64,000 nucleotides of DNA from Harmonia axyridis (Eukaryota; Arthropoda; Insecta; Coleoptera; Coccinellidae): the NCBI RefSeq assembly GCF_914767665.1, contig NC_059508.1, positions 7,626,001-7,690,000 on the forward strand. The letters are read 5' to 3'. The notes below the pieces were generated by a model that did not search any database, had not been told where the DNA came from, and was given only the letters and a program-made list of their open reading frames with translations. The number at the start of each line of letters is the position of its first letter. The stretch's first letter is position 1. This document shows positions 22,085-31,350 of the stretch, in pieces. The position numbers and the translations under genes were made by a program.

Positions 22085-22830
22085 TGCTGTAGATTTAATT
22101 CAATTCAATTTTATTCATCCAATCTTTCATACAGAAATATGTCCAATACAAAGGTGCAGCAAGACGGAGTCTAAGCAAGTATGATTCCCACATTACAAGT
22201 CGATACCATATAGTCAGCAACACTAACGAATCTTACACTCGAAAACACAATCTTGGAGGGATAATCTCTTTTGAATTAAAAAAAAACATATAGGACACTT
22301 CATTTTCGCAACGATTGCCTCCGAATGCTTATCTCACCTTATATGTTGATCAACAATAACACTAAGATATTTTACTGTCTGAGTCTGCCCTCTCTCCAGT
22401 TGGACATATTCAATTCTGTTTTCAATATGCACTTCTGTGATGCTAATCTCTGGAATCTCGGCTATCCACTAGTTGTGGGAGAGATAGTAATAAACTCTGT
22501 CTTTTTTTTTGGTTCAGAGTTAACGAACTGGTTGACAGTAAGTTATTCCATAATTTCATTCTTCCCTCAGTCGACTGATAGGCCGTTGACAGTAAGCTTT
22601 TCCAACAGACACAAGAAATAACACTAGACCTAGTATAGTTCCCTGTGGTATACCAGTATTCACCTTTGACGGCTGACTCAAGATACCACCAAGACTGACA
22701 CGCTGAACACAATCACTCATGTGCCACTCACCTAACACCCATCACCACCAACTTAAAAAGAAGAAGACTATAATCTACAGAGTCGAAGGCTTTCGTGGAA
22801 TCCAAAAACATAAGCACTACTTTGTTATCT
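22085..22830 (-). pseudogene. LINE reverse transcriptase remnant (Jockey-like)
   Basis: Reading on the minus strand, degraded RT motifs appear in order: MFLDSTKAFDSVDYSLLL near 22810-22750, NTGIPQGTILG near 22670-22640, then LTVNQFVNSEPKKTEFI near 22560-22500 and a thumb-like RLRQ-x-NILVLLLI near 22380. Several frameshifts separate the motifs and the YADD box is not recognisable. The 3' end probably lies near 22085-22130, where a TTTTATTCATCC phrase occurs. Clearly a dead fragment. Confidence 0.65.
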
Positions 22831-22917
22831 CCATTTGAAGATTGAGAAATTTTCGGGGATTACATGGGACTCCTCCCATTCTCTCGATATATTTCCACTC
22901 AAATAAACCAGGTTGAT

Positions 22918-24327
22918 AATTCAGGGTGGTACAACGAAAGCTAACAAGTCGATTTTCCGACTTTAAAATGAAAATGTGGAAAATCGCTCAGACCGGTCAA
23001 TTTCTACTTCGAGGGGGAATAACTTTTCCGGTCTTTTCATCACCGTAATTTCAACCTCGTAACGGGGGTAAGCACAACCCCTTGATTTTGAATAAAGATG
23101 AGGGATGTTGGTATAACTAATTTTGAATATCGTATCAAATACTATCTGACCCTGAAATTTCGTTTCAAAATACCCATCGATAATGAAATACCAGCGAAAA
23201 TAGTGGAAGAGGCAATGTGTAATTCATCTCGGGAATGTTATTCGTATTTAGTCGTTATGTAGTTAATTTTTTGTCAAAAAAGTATTAATTTCTTATCCAA
23301 AAAAGGAAACGAACTATGTTTTTGATTTACCCTTGTCTATCATGAATTTTCATGAACGTTACATTTTAGCAAAGCGATCGTGAATTTGTAGTCGAATTAA
23401 AATGGTGTATTCCGTAGAAGGAAGGGTGGAAATGATAACATTATTTTTTAGAAATAACGACCTTGCACAAACAACAGCGGCTTCAACGGATGACATCTTG
23501 AAGAAAATGTATCCGCTGCTTACTTTGTGCAACTGATTGCCAAATTGGACGCTACTGGTTCAGTCGGAAACAAAAAGAGGGTGCATGAAAGAGACGAAGC
23601 CAAGGACGAGGCTGTCTTAGGTTATGTAGCAATGGATCTTACCTTGGGTACTAGGAAATTGTCCGACGTATCTGGTGTTTCAATCATGTGAATTCTGAAA
23701 TAACATGAATTCCATCCTTATAAGATACGATTGTTTCAGGAACCGAATGAGGATGATCACGATCACGGACTGCAATCAGTGAAATGATTAAAAGTATTCA
23801 AAACTACGTTTTCGATATCTGTTATTCGGACGAGTGTTCATTTAACCCTAACGGCATTGAAAATCGTTATTACTGTCAGTATTGGTAAGATTAAAATCCA
23901 AATTTCGTAAGGTGCATACTCCCAGTCCCCAAAAATTAAATGTTTGGCGTGTATTTATGGAAGTCACATAATTGGCTCTTTTTTATACCCAGTAATCTTA
24001 CTGGCCAAATTTATTCAGATTTATTGGAGAACGCTATTTATCCAGCCCACGTGCAAGTATTGGAGAATGCAGAAGACAATCAAACGATTATTTTCCAACA
24101 AGATGGCGCACCACCTGATTTCGTTCAACCGGTGCGTCAGTTCCTAAATAAAAATTTTCCTCACTCCTGGATTGGACGAAAAGAACATATTTAGTGGCCA
24201 CCCACATACCTTATCTGGCTCCACTTGACTTTTTTGTATAGGGTCACCAGAAATCCAAGATATCTGCTACCCAGCCTGAGTCACTAGATGATTTATAAAC
24301 TCAGATCATTAATGAATGCTGTCAAAT
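22918..24327 (+). mobile_element. mariner-like (DDE/D) transposon, decayed, left end visible
   Basis: CAGGGTGGTACAACGAAAGC near 22923 begins a leader of about 480 bp before the transposase start at 23402, and is the likely left terminus. The coding region decays through to about 24325, where a different mariner end begins directly (TA at 24328-24329). The right terminus was not identified. Confidence 0.5.
23402..24320 (+). pseudogene. mariner-like transposase (DUF4817-type N-terminus), heavily decayed
   Basis: The start MVYSVEGRVEMITLF resembles the YSVEERVEMI opening of a widespread arthropod transposase group. Further along, in shifting frames, come KKRVHERDEAKDEAVL, a first-Asp motif YSDECSFNLNG near 23835, the 84-codon frame 23940-24194 with FQQDGAPPDF (second Asp) and NFPHSWIGRKE, and a WPP element followed by a ruined third catalytic block. 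Many frameshifts and stops are present. The QDGAPP-type second motif separates it from the mariner copies at 25867 and 50722. Confidence 0.7.
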
Positions 24328-24329
24328 TA

Positions 24330-24480
24330 CGAGGGCTACTATTTATGTATGGAGAATTGGCAACACACAAATTTGATATTTTTTGTGTAATAAGTACTCA
24401 TAACGTTTTGAAGTACGAACACAATTTTTGTTGTTTCGTGTCATTTCTGCCAAAATATGGATTTGACTCGTGAAAATTCG
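24330..24480 (+). mobile_element. mariner 5' end fragment
   Basis: After TA at 24328-24329 the end CGAGGGCTACTATTTATGTA matches the mariner termini at 48798 and 50722. Downstream the leader shared with 48798-48960 (AATAAGTACTCATAACGTTTT) runs into an ATG followed by codons for a DLTREN-like N-terminus near 24460. Homology then stops, so only the first few transposase codons remain. Confidence 0.7.
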
Positions 24481-25308
24481 ACATGGTCTAACTTGAGTTA
24501 CTTGAGTTAACTTAAGTTGAGAAAAATGCATCTATCAACAGTACCCACAGTCACCAGAGACAAAACAATTCAAGCAGAATATCAAAAAAAAAAAAAATAT
24601 TACTCAATATTCCAGTAACCGATCCGACAAGGTGCGAATTTTATTTTGTATAGGTCAAATAATCCCCTGAATGCTCATATCGAATTTCAGCAGGATCGTG
24701 TTGACAGGACTTTCATCTAGACAGTTAAACTGTCAGCAATGACATCATGATAAATCACATCCCACATAGTCAGTTTTATGGTGATTTTTATCACTATGAT
24801 GGTGCATATGATGGAAATATTGTTTGATTCAATTTGGTGAATTATATATCCTTTGATGAAATGACATCAAATCGAATTCAACACCCAAACCTGTGAAAGG
24901 ATTTAAATACAAAAGAGAGGTAGCAAATGGTTGATATTTGTCCCCGAATTCTGTATAATAATTTCAGTTCAACGTGAATTCATGGAGGCTTTTAATTGAT
25001 CAATTGAAATGTCAATATCGAATACACGTTTGGATGGTTAATAATTTGAAAAACATTTTTCCAACATCTACAGAGGTGCTAATTGAGTGCGAAAGTTTTC
25101 AGGAGCTGAATCCTTGTCGAAAATAAAGGGTATTTTTTCACCTGAACTATAGAATGGCATTTGTGAGGATGTTTAACCAGTGAGAAGGCTACTAATTAAC
25201 GTTTTTTTTTTTATTTCCCGTGATGTATTGACTGGGCGGAACATGCAACCCCTCTACAATTTTTTGTCCCAATTTTCGATGTGCAAAGGCGCGTACCGAC
25301 ATAGAAAA
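24481..25308. other. AT-rich DNA without recognisable gene
   Basis: No long frame, terminal repeat or known motif was seen. It includes short A- and T-rich tracts (for example 24583-24598 and 25203-25214). Confidence 0.5.
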
Positions 25309-25442
25309 AAACATCGTGTATCTTAATTCCATCGCGTAATAAGTTTGGCAGTACGTAACAGCGTAACACCGTATTACGTTTACGAATTACGCGACGAAGT
25401 TACGGACACTTATTACGCGATGGCGTTACGATACGATGTTTG
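25309..25442. mobile_element. small hairpin MITE
   Basis: The arm AAACATCGTGTATCTTAATT through GCGTAATAAG (25309-25344) is matched in inverted orientation by CTTATTACGCGATGGCG through GATACGATGTTT (25408-25442). The central 60 bp contains further CGTAA/TTACG palindromic pieces. The length of about 134 bp and the long inverted ends suggest a foldback MITE. Flanking duplications are unclear. Confidence 0.7.
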
Positions 25443-25501
25443 GTTCTGTACGAGACTTTATAGATGATAACTAATTATTCCCAATTAATTCAATCAATAA
25501 A

Positions 25502-25588
25502 GTTGAAGGAAAAGTCTATAAAATACTTCTCTTGGTGGAACCTTGTATATTAAATCATCTGATTACATGTTTTATCGACTTTTCCTAC
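25502..25588. repeat. imperfect inverted repeat
   Basis: GTTGAAGGAAAAGTCTATAAAA at 25502 pairs with TTTTATCGACTTTTCCTACAAC near 25568-25590, leaving a loop of about 40 bp. It could be a second small MITE or a chance hairpin. Confidence 0.55.
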
Positions 25589-25599
25589 AACTTTATACT

Positions 25600-25866
25600 C
25601 AACATTTCAAAATGGGATTCAATGAGATTATTCATTCAATAACTGGAATTTTCCCCAGAGAGTGGAAAGTTGGCTAAATTATTCCCATTCACAAAAGTGG
25701 AAAAACGAATTTAGTATCCAACTATCGACCTACCTCCATTCTGAATCACTTTGGCAAGTTGTACGTGTCAATTATAACTAACTTTTCATTTTATTCGCTT
25801 CAGTCGAAAATCAGCACTAGACAGCAAGGAATTTTTAGGGGTAAATCAGATTTAACTAATACAACA
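25600..25866 (+). pseudogene. LINE reverse transcriptase, segment 1 of 3
   Basis: The plus strand reads GIFPREWKVG, then IIPIHKSGKTNLVSNYRPTS, HFGKLY and RQQGIFRGKS. These are the fingers and early palm of a Jockey-type RT (the usual W-x-AxIIPIhKsG block). A TAG replaces the codon before IIPIHKSG. The reading breaks at 25866, where a mariner begins, and the RT resumes at 27438. Confidence 0.75.
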
Positions 25867-27080
25867 CGCCATTTAAAAACTTCTCGGTCTACCATAGTGA
25901 AACACATTGTTTTGGCAAAATTCGATTTTATTATTCAACATAGTTGTCTTCGAGGGCGATACAGCGATTATAGCGATATTCCAACATTTCGATACCATTT
26001 TGGTAGTACGATTTGTCTTTCGCTTCAAAATAGGTCTCAGTTTCGGCGATTACTTCTTCATTGGAGCTGAATTCCTTTTCAGCGAGCATTTTCTTGAAGT
26101 CTGAGAACAGGAAAAAGTTTATGGGGCCTGATCTGGCGAATACGTCAGATGCAGAAGCAATTCGAAGCCCAAGTCTTGCAATTTTGTCATTGTTTTCATT
26201 GAATTGTGACATGGCGCATTGTCTTGATGAAACAGCGTCTTTTTTTCTTCAAATGGAGCCGTTTTTTAACGATTTCATCCTTCAAACGATCCAATAATAA
26301 TAATTGTTATTGATGATGTGGCCCTTTTGGAGGTGATCAATTAATATTATACCTTGCGCATCCCAGAATACTGATGCCATAACCTTGCCAACCGATTGTT
26401 GTGTTTTTGCTCGCTTTGGATTCGGTTCATCGTGTGCAGTCCACTCAGCTCCGTAGCGAAATGATGGAGCCATGCGTCATCCTTTGTCACATATCGACGC
26501 AAAAATTACCTCCACTGTATGTCATGGATCGCCTCCGTTGCAAAAATTAAGGTCAATTGCACTTAAACGAACACTGCTCAGAATAATTAACGTGTTGTTG
26601 CTTTTGATCGATTGTGAGCTCGCGCGATACCCATTTTGCCCACAGCTTTCTTATGTACAAATATTCGTGAATGATATGATGTACACGTTCAGATGATATC
26701 TTCACAATGTCTGCTATCTCGATCAACTTCACTTTACGGTCATTCAAAATTATTTTGTGAACTTTTTTGATTTTTCGCCGGTGACAGCCTAATTTGGGCG
26801 TCCACTGCGTTCGCCGTTGTTATGCTCATTTCACCACGTTTAAACTCAGCATACCAATCAATGATGGTTGATTCTCCTGGTGCAGACCCAGGAAACTCTT
26901 CATCAAGCCAAGATTTTGCTTCAACTCTATTTTTTCCCTTCAAAAAGCAATATTTTATCAGCACGCGAGATTTTTTTTTCCATCTTTTTTCAAATAACAA
27001 AAGTAGCTGCACTCCCAACAATATGGATTCAATCCTATCACCGCCATATGTGCATCAGACCGTGGACTTTCCAATTGGCC
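25867..27080 (-). mobile_element. mariner (irritans-like) transposon, near full length
   Basis: The left end CGCCATTTAAAAACTTCTCG with GGTCTACC and the right end CAGACCGTGGACTTTCCAAT with GGCC (ending at 27080) are diverged inverted repeats. A TA follows at 27081. The length of about 1.21 kb matches mariner. The element sits inside a LINE reverse transcriptase that continues beyond it. Confidence 0.82.
25931..27021 (-). pseudogene. mariner transposase with frameshifts and altered catalytic Asp
   Basis: Minus-strand pieces in order: helix-turn-helix (RVLIKYCFLKGKNRVEAK, then GESTIIDWYAEFKRGEMS, 27000-26850), the second HTH (NDRKVKLIEIADIVKIS, 26747-26553), first-Asp region TKDDAWLHHF near 26490, AEWTAHDEPNPKR (26473-26282), second Asp in HQDNAPCH near 26230, and the C-terminus NRCIALEDNYVE-stop at 25931. 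At least three frame changes separate them. In the third catalytic block the usual SDFF reads INFF, so the last catalytic aspartate appears to be Asn. Inactive. Confidence 0.88.
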
Positions 27081-27103
27081 TAATATCGCCATATATTAGT
27101 TAT

Positions 27104-27434
27104 ATATAGTTGAGTCTTTGACTCAAACATAAATTTCAACTGAAGATTCTGAGGTCAAAAGAAAAACTTTTTTGTCCGATTCGATTTTGTTTCTCACTTA
27201 ATAGTGCGGGCTTTCTGGGGTTGACTGGACTTTGATGGAATTTCATGTTCATGTTCATTTCATGTCATCGAAAAAAAACTATATTCCGAAAGTAATTCCC
27301 TTCGATTCCATTCCATTTGATCCAACTTGAAATAGCATTCTTTATGGACTTTCAACAGCCTGTATCTTTTCAACCGAGTGTTTCTTTTGAATATTCGGTT
27401 GAAATATATGTACAAGTCAAAGACTCACCCTACA
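27104..27434. mobile_element. MITE, second copy of the TACAGGGTGAG family
   Basis: Matches the interrupted MITE at 16881-18706 along its length: GAGTCTTTGACT near the left end, TTTCAACTGAAGATTC, TCCGATTCGATTTTGTTTC, and GTACAAGTCAAAGACTCACC at the right end. The outermost bases of the left end have decayed (TATAGTTGAG for ACAGGGTGAG). It lies about 20 bp from the mariner right end, inside the interrupted LINE. Confidence 0.82.
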
Positions 27435-27437
27435 TAT

Positions 27438-27610
27438 CCCAAAATATGGACCACGTTACCCAAGTGGACGCTGTTTACACCGATTTATCCAAAGCTTTTG
27501 ACAAAGTTCATCATGAGACACTTTTACAAGTCCTCTCAGATTATGGCGTGTGATCGAATCTGTTGGGTTGGAATTGAAAAGAGTCACAACTCAGTGGTAA
27601 AAAATAAGCC
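27438..27610 (+). pseudogene. LINE reverse transcriptase, segment 2 of 3
   Basis: The plus-strand frame gives HVTQVDAVYTDLSKAFDKVH and LLQVLSDYGV, the first catalytic-Asp block of a Jockey-type RT. It directly continues the RT segment that was broken at 25866. A stop follows the DYGV motif and recognisable RT sequence is lost soon after about 27600. Confidence 0.78.
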
Positions 27611-28185
27611 TTATGGGCATGGTATGGAACTAACGATGATAATTTTGCGAATTCGTTGCCTCAAATCATAATTCGAAATAATTTCCCAATTTGAATGGAT
27701 ACCTACACTGAAAATTCTAAAAAAAACTGTAATATCAATTATAGTTTGTTCAAAATTTCAGTGAGGTTTCCCATTCAAGTCAATTTTCACCACAGTAATA
27801 ATACTCAACGAAAATTGGAATACTTTTTATTGCACATAATTTTACAAATTGATACATATTTGAGAGAAGAAATTTATTACATAATTGAATCAAATTAGAT
27901 ATATCGTATTGTATCACTTAACTATTAAAGAATGGAACATTTCATTCGAAGATTGATAATGAAATAATAATTTTTGTGATTCCTGACAAAAATCCAGGAA
28001 AACAAAGGGTTGATTTAGAATTAGAATGTTCAATTATTTGGCAGAACTCCCACGTAAGCCGTTCAAAACCTGAAACAAAGTGAAAAATTAATGGTGATCC
28101 AGAAGAGATTTTCATTGAAAGGTTGGATTGCTTTATCCCATTCTAAACTTTCAGTTGGAGGAGGTCGAAAAAAGTGCTTGTTCGT
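27611..28185. other. unrecognised insertion within the LINE
   Basis: About 570 bp with no RT similarity separates two RT segments that would be adjacent in an intact LINE. It is AT-rich, has no long frame, and no terminal repeats were found. It may be another decayed element. Confidence 0.45.
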
Positions 28186-28990
28186 GGTTGAACACCTGTA
28201 ATATATATTCCCACTCTTTCTCATTTATATATCAATGATATCTACAAATGTTTTCTTCACATAAACTTCGAACTTTACGCGGATGACATCAAAATGTATA
28301 ATGAATTGAATTACTCAGATGATGTCAGAAGTTTCAGGATGATTTGAACAGATTTAATGAATTTTGTTCTCTGCACTGTTTGTCTTTTAATGTTCACAAG
28401 TGTAAACACATAACATTTACTAAAAACATTAAAACCGTAGGTATGCACTCCCCTATCTCTGAATAGTATGATTCTGGAGATAATTAAATTAGTCAAGGAT
28501 CTGGGAATATATCTGGATTCGAAATTATCATACACCATATAGATGATGTTGTTTTCAGAGCTTTCAGAATGCTCGGTTTCATTCTGAGAATTTCGCATGC
28601 ATTTAGAAGTAAGGAAAAGCTGAAGGTTCTTTATTTTTCCGTAGCTCGCAGCGTACTCGAATATGCAACCCCGATGTGGAATACTTTTTTTCATGAATAT
28701 AACAATCGGATCGAAAGAATACAAAAAATTTACTCGAGCCTTGTACTGCAGATTCTGGAATAGGAACGTTGAATGTTCTTATGGTGCAAAGAGGGGTTAT
28801 ATTCAATCAAACTTTTTTTACATCGAATAATGAATGGTCATTAGTTCGATTTTCCCCTCATCAGTGAAATTTTATTTTAATACTCGAAATTTTACCGGTC
28901 TTCGTAGAGAACTGTTTTATGTTCCAAGAGCATGCACTTCGTTGTATTTTAACTCCATGTTTTTCAGAATCATGTGGTTTTATAACTAAC
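28186..28990 (+). pseudogene. LINE reverse transcriptase, segment 3 of 3 (catalytic palm to C-terminus)
   Basis: The plus strand reads PLFLIYINDIYKCF and FELYADDIKMY (catalytic YADD box intact) near 28210-28295, then a thumb-like stretch, then FRAFRMLGFILRIS, ARSVLEYATPMWN and RIERIQK (28560-28730) of the C-terminal region. Several stops and shifts lie between. With segments at 25600 and 27438 it makes one plus-strand LINE split by three later insertions. Confidence 0.75.
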
Positions 28991-29173
28991 ACATGTTTTT
29001 ATTGATATTTTCAACATTTCCCAAGCGTAAAATCAGTAATAATTATTACAAACGAAATGCCGTACGCTGATGAAAAATATTCAAATGAGTTCAGGCGATT
29101 GAGAACGTTGATCAAGTCTGAGACTTCTTCTGGACATGACGACGGTCACCTTGCTGAAGTGTAGAACCAGATA

Positions 29174-30094
29174 AAGGGTGTCTTTTTAGAGCTATAGAAA
29201 TTTAAATTGCAATAAAACAACGATGGATTATTCGATTGACATGAATTTTATTTATCCGCAAGATAATCTTGTGGGATTACATTTTAAATATGATTTCTGG
29301 CATATGACCGCTACGGCTGGCTCGGATGTAGTCCAATCTGGACGTCCAATTTTCGATGACTGTTGCCAACATTTGTGGCCGTATATCGGCCATAACACGG
29401 CGAATGTTGTCTTCCAAATAGTCAAGAGTTTGTGGCTTATCCTCATAGACCAATGACTTTACATAGCCCCATAGAAAGTAGTCTAACGCTGTTAAATCAC
29501 AAGATCTTGGATGCCAATTCACAGGCCCAGAACGTGAAATTAGGCGGTCACCAAACGTGTCTTTCAATAAATCGATTGTGGCACGAGCTGTGTGACATGT
29601 TGCACCGTCTTGTTGGAACCACAGCTCCTGGACATCATGAATTCAGGAATGAAAAAGTTAGTAATCATGGCTCTATACCGATCACCATTGACTGTAACGT
29701 TCTGGCCATCATCGTTTTTGAAGAAGTACGGACCAATGATTCCTCCAGCCCATGAAGCGCACCAAACAGTCAGTTTTTCTGGAGGTAACGGTGTTTCGAC
29801 ATACACTTGAGGATTAGCTTCACTCCAAATGCGGCAGTTTTGTTTGTTGACGTAGCCATTCAACCAGAAGTGCGCTTCATCGTTAATGGACGTAGTGCGC
29901 GATACGTATTCCGCACAGAACCATTATTTTTGAAATGAAATTGCACTATTTGCAACCGCTGTTCAGGCGTGAGTCTATTCATGATGAATTGCCAAACTAA
30001 ACTGAAAATAAATCATTTAAAAGCTGTTAAATCGGTTGCCATCTTGAACAGTAATGCCAACTTAAAGTTATATACCTCAAAAAAAAACACCCAT
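29174..30094 (-). mobile_element. mariner-like transposon, internally deleted
   Basis: The left end AAGGGTGTCTTTTTAGAGCT after TA at 29172-29173 and the right end, with inverted TTTTTTTTTGTGGGTAAT-like sequence (GAGGTATATAACTTTAA inverted), before TA at 30095-30096, are matched termini. The length is 921 bp. A shorter derivative of the same family is at 48418-48795. The transposase lacks about 120 residues between the N-terminal HTH and the first catalytic block. Confidence 0.85.
29277..29984 (-). pseudogene. mariner-like transposase, internally deleted
   Basis: On the minus strand the start MNRLTPEQRLQIVQ and NNGSVRNTYRALRP (29984-29900) jump directly to NDEAHFWLNGYVNKQN (first-Asp block) and the frame 29863-29564, with VWCASWAGGIIGPYF. 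The second-Asp block (FQQDGATCHTA type) is at about 29600 in another frame. The frame 29567-29277 carries NWHPRSCDLTALDYFLWGY (third Asp) and ends MPEIIFKM-stop. The missing part between the HTH and first Asp and at least two frameshifts make it inactive. The family is very common in arthropods. Confidence 0.85.
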
Positions 30095-30292
30095 TAAAAT
30101 CTAATCCTTCTGCGTGTTGAAGATATTTGGATCTGAGGCGACGTGCTATAAGAAAACCTAGGATCCTTCATTGTAATAGAATCTTCTCTCTTCTGAGATT
30201 GAGAGCTGAGGGAATGATGATAGTGACTTCAGCAACTCTGTTCCCGCCGATATAATTATTCCATTTGCCACTGATGATGAGATCAGGAATTA

Positions 30293-31350
30293 ATGAATAA
30301 GTTTACCGATGAGCTGACATTTGAGGATGATCAGATCCTTTCATTTCTCCTACGAGGTTGCAGATCAACACTTGCCAAGCCCCTCCAACGTATTATAACC
30401 ATGAGGCTTCGTACCTCTATTTTTCCTAATAGATGTGAAAGTGCTCGGATTATTCCAATATTCAAAAAAGGCGATTCATCTCTTGTGGTAAATTACCGAC
30501 CTATTTCTTTGACGCCAAATTTCGCCAAGGTTTATGAAGGGATTTTATATTCCAGTATTTAACATCATGACAGATCACATTTGACCTCAAGGCAGCATGG
30601 GTTCATACAAGCTAGGTTAACAGTAACTTTCTCGGCCTCATTATCACGAAATCTTGCTGAGTCTCTTGATGACGGAGGTCAGGTAGATTTCATCTACGTA
30701 TACAGATTTTTCACGTACTTTTGCATCATTTGGCTTAGCTTTTTTTTTCTGATTCTAATGCGTTCTTATTTGAAGGGAGGATGAATTATGTATTTTATAA
30801 TTGCTTCAAGTCTTACGAGTATGAGCTCAAAACAGGAGTCTCTCAAGGATCTAATCTGGGTTCATTATTGTTTGTCATCTTTATAAACGATCTTCCATAT
30901 TTTCTTAGGTGCAAGGCTTTGGCCTATGCGGGTGATTCGAAGCTTTATTTGAGAATATGTCAAACTGATGATGTTTTGCTTCTTCAGTCGAGTATGGAGT
31001 TTGTCCACGGATGGTGCTTGGGGAAAAGTATAATTTTGGATTTGAAAAAGTGTTTTGATGTTTCTTACACGAGAAAAACGCAGCCGCTTACTTCTAGTTA
31101 TCATATTGGAGACCACCTGATTGCTACTGGGAACCGCTTTCGTGACCTGCGAGTCCTTTTTGACAGCGATTTGAGTTTTGTCGAAGATGCCTCTTCTAAA
31201 GCTTTAAGTAATTTGATGATTTGTCTGTTTTCAGAAGCGTTTACTTCTAGCTTGTTGTTAGTAATTTGATATGGTTTTCAATATATGGAACTCATTTCAC
31301 TCCAGTTGATCAAATCCAGAGGAAGTTTCTGAAGTATGTTATGTTCCGTC
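30293..31350 (+). pseudogene. Jockey-like LINE reverse transcriptase remnant
   Basis: The plus strand shows SARIIPIFKKGDSSLVVNYR and PISLTPNFAKVYE (30440-30535), SRQHGFIQAR (30585), a damaged YTDFSR region near 30690, then the 162-codon frame 30781-31269 with GVSQGSNLGSLLFVIFINDL and AYAGDSKLYLRI. The catalytic YADD has become YAGD, which by itself would abolish activity. Near 31290-31345 a shifted frame gives DQIQRKFLKYVMFRRR, the C-terminal domain. The gene is cut at about 31345, where a minus-strand LINE begins. Confidence 0.82.
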
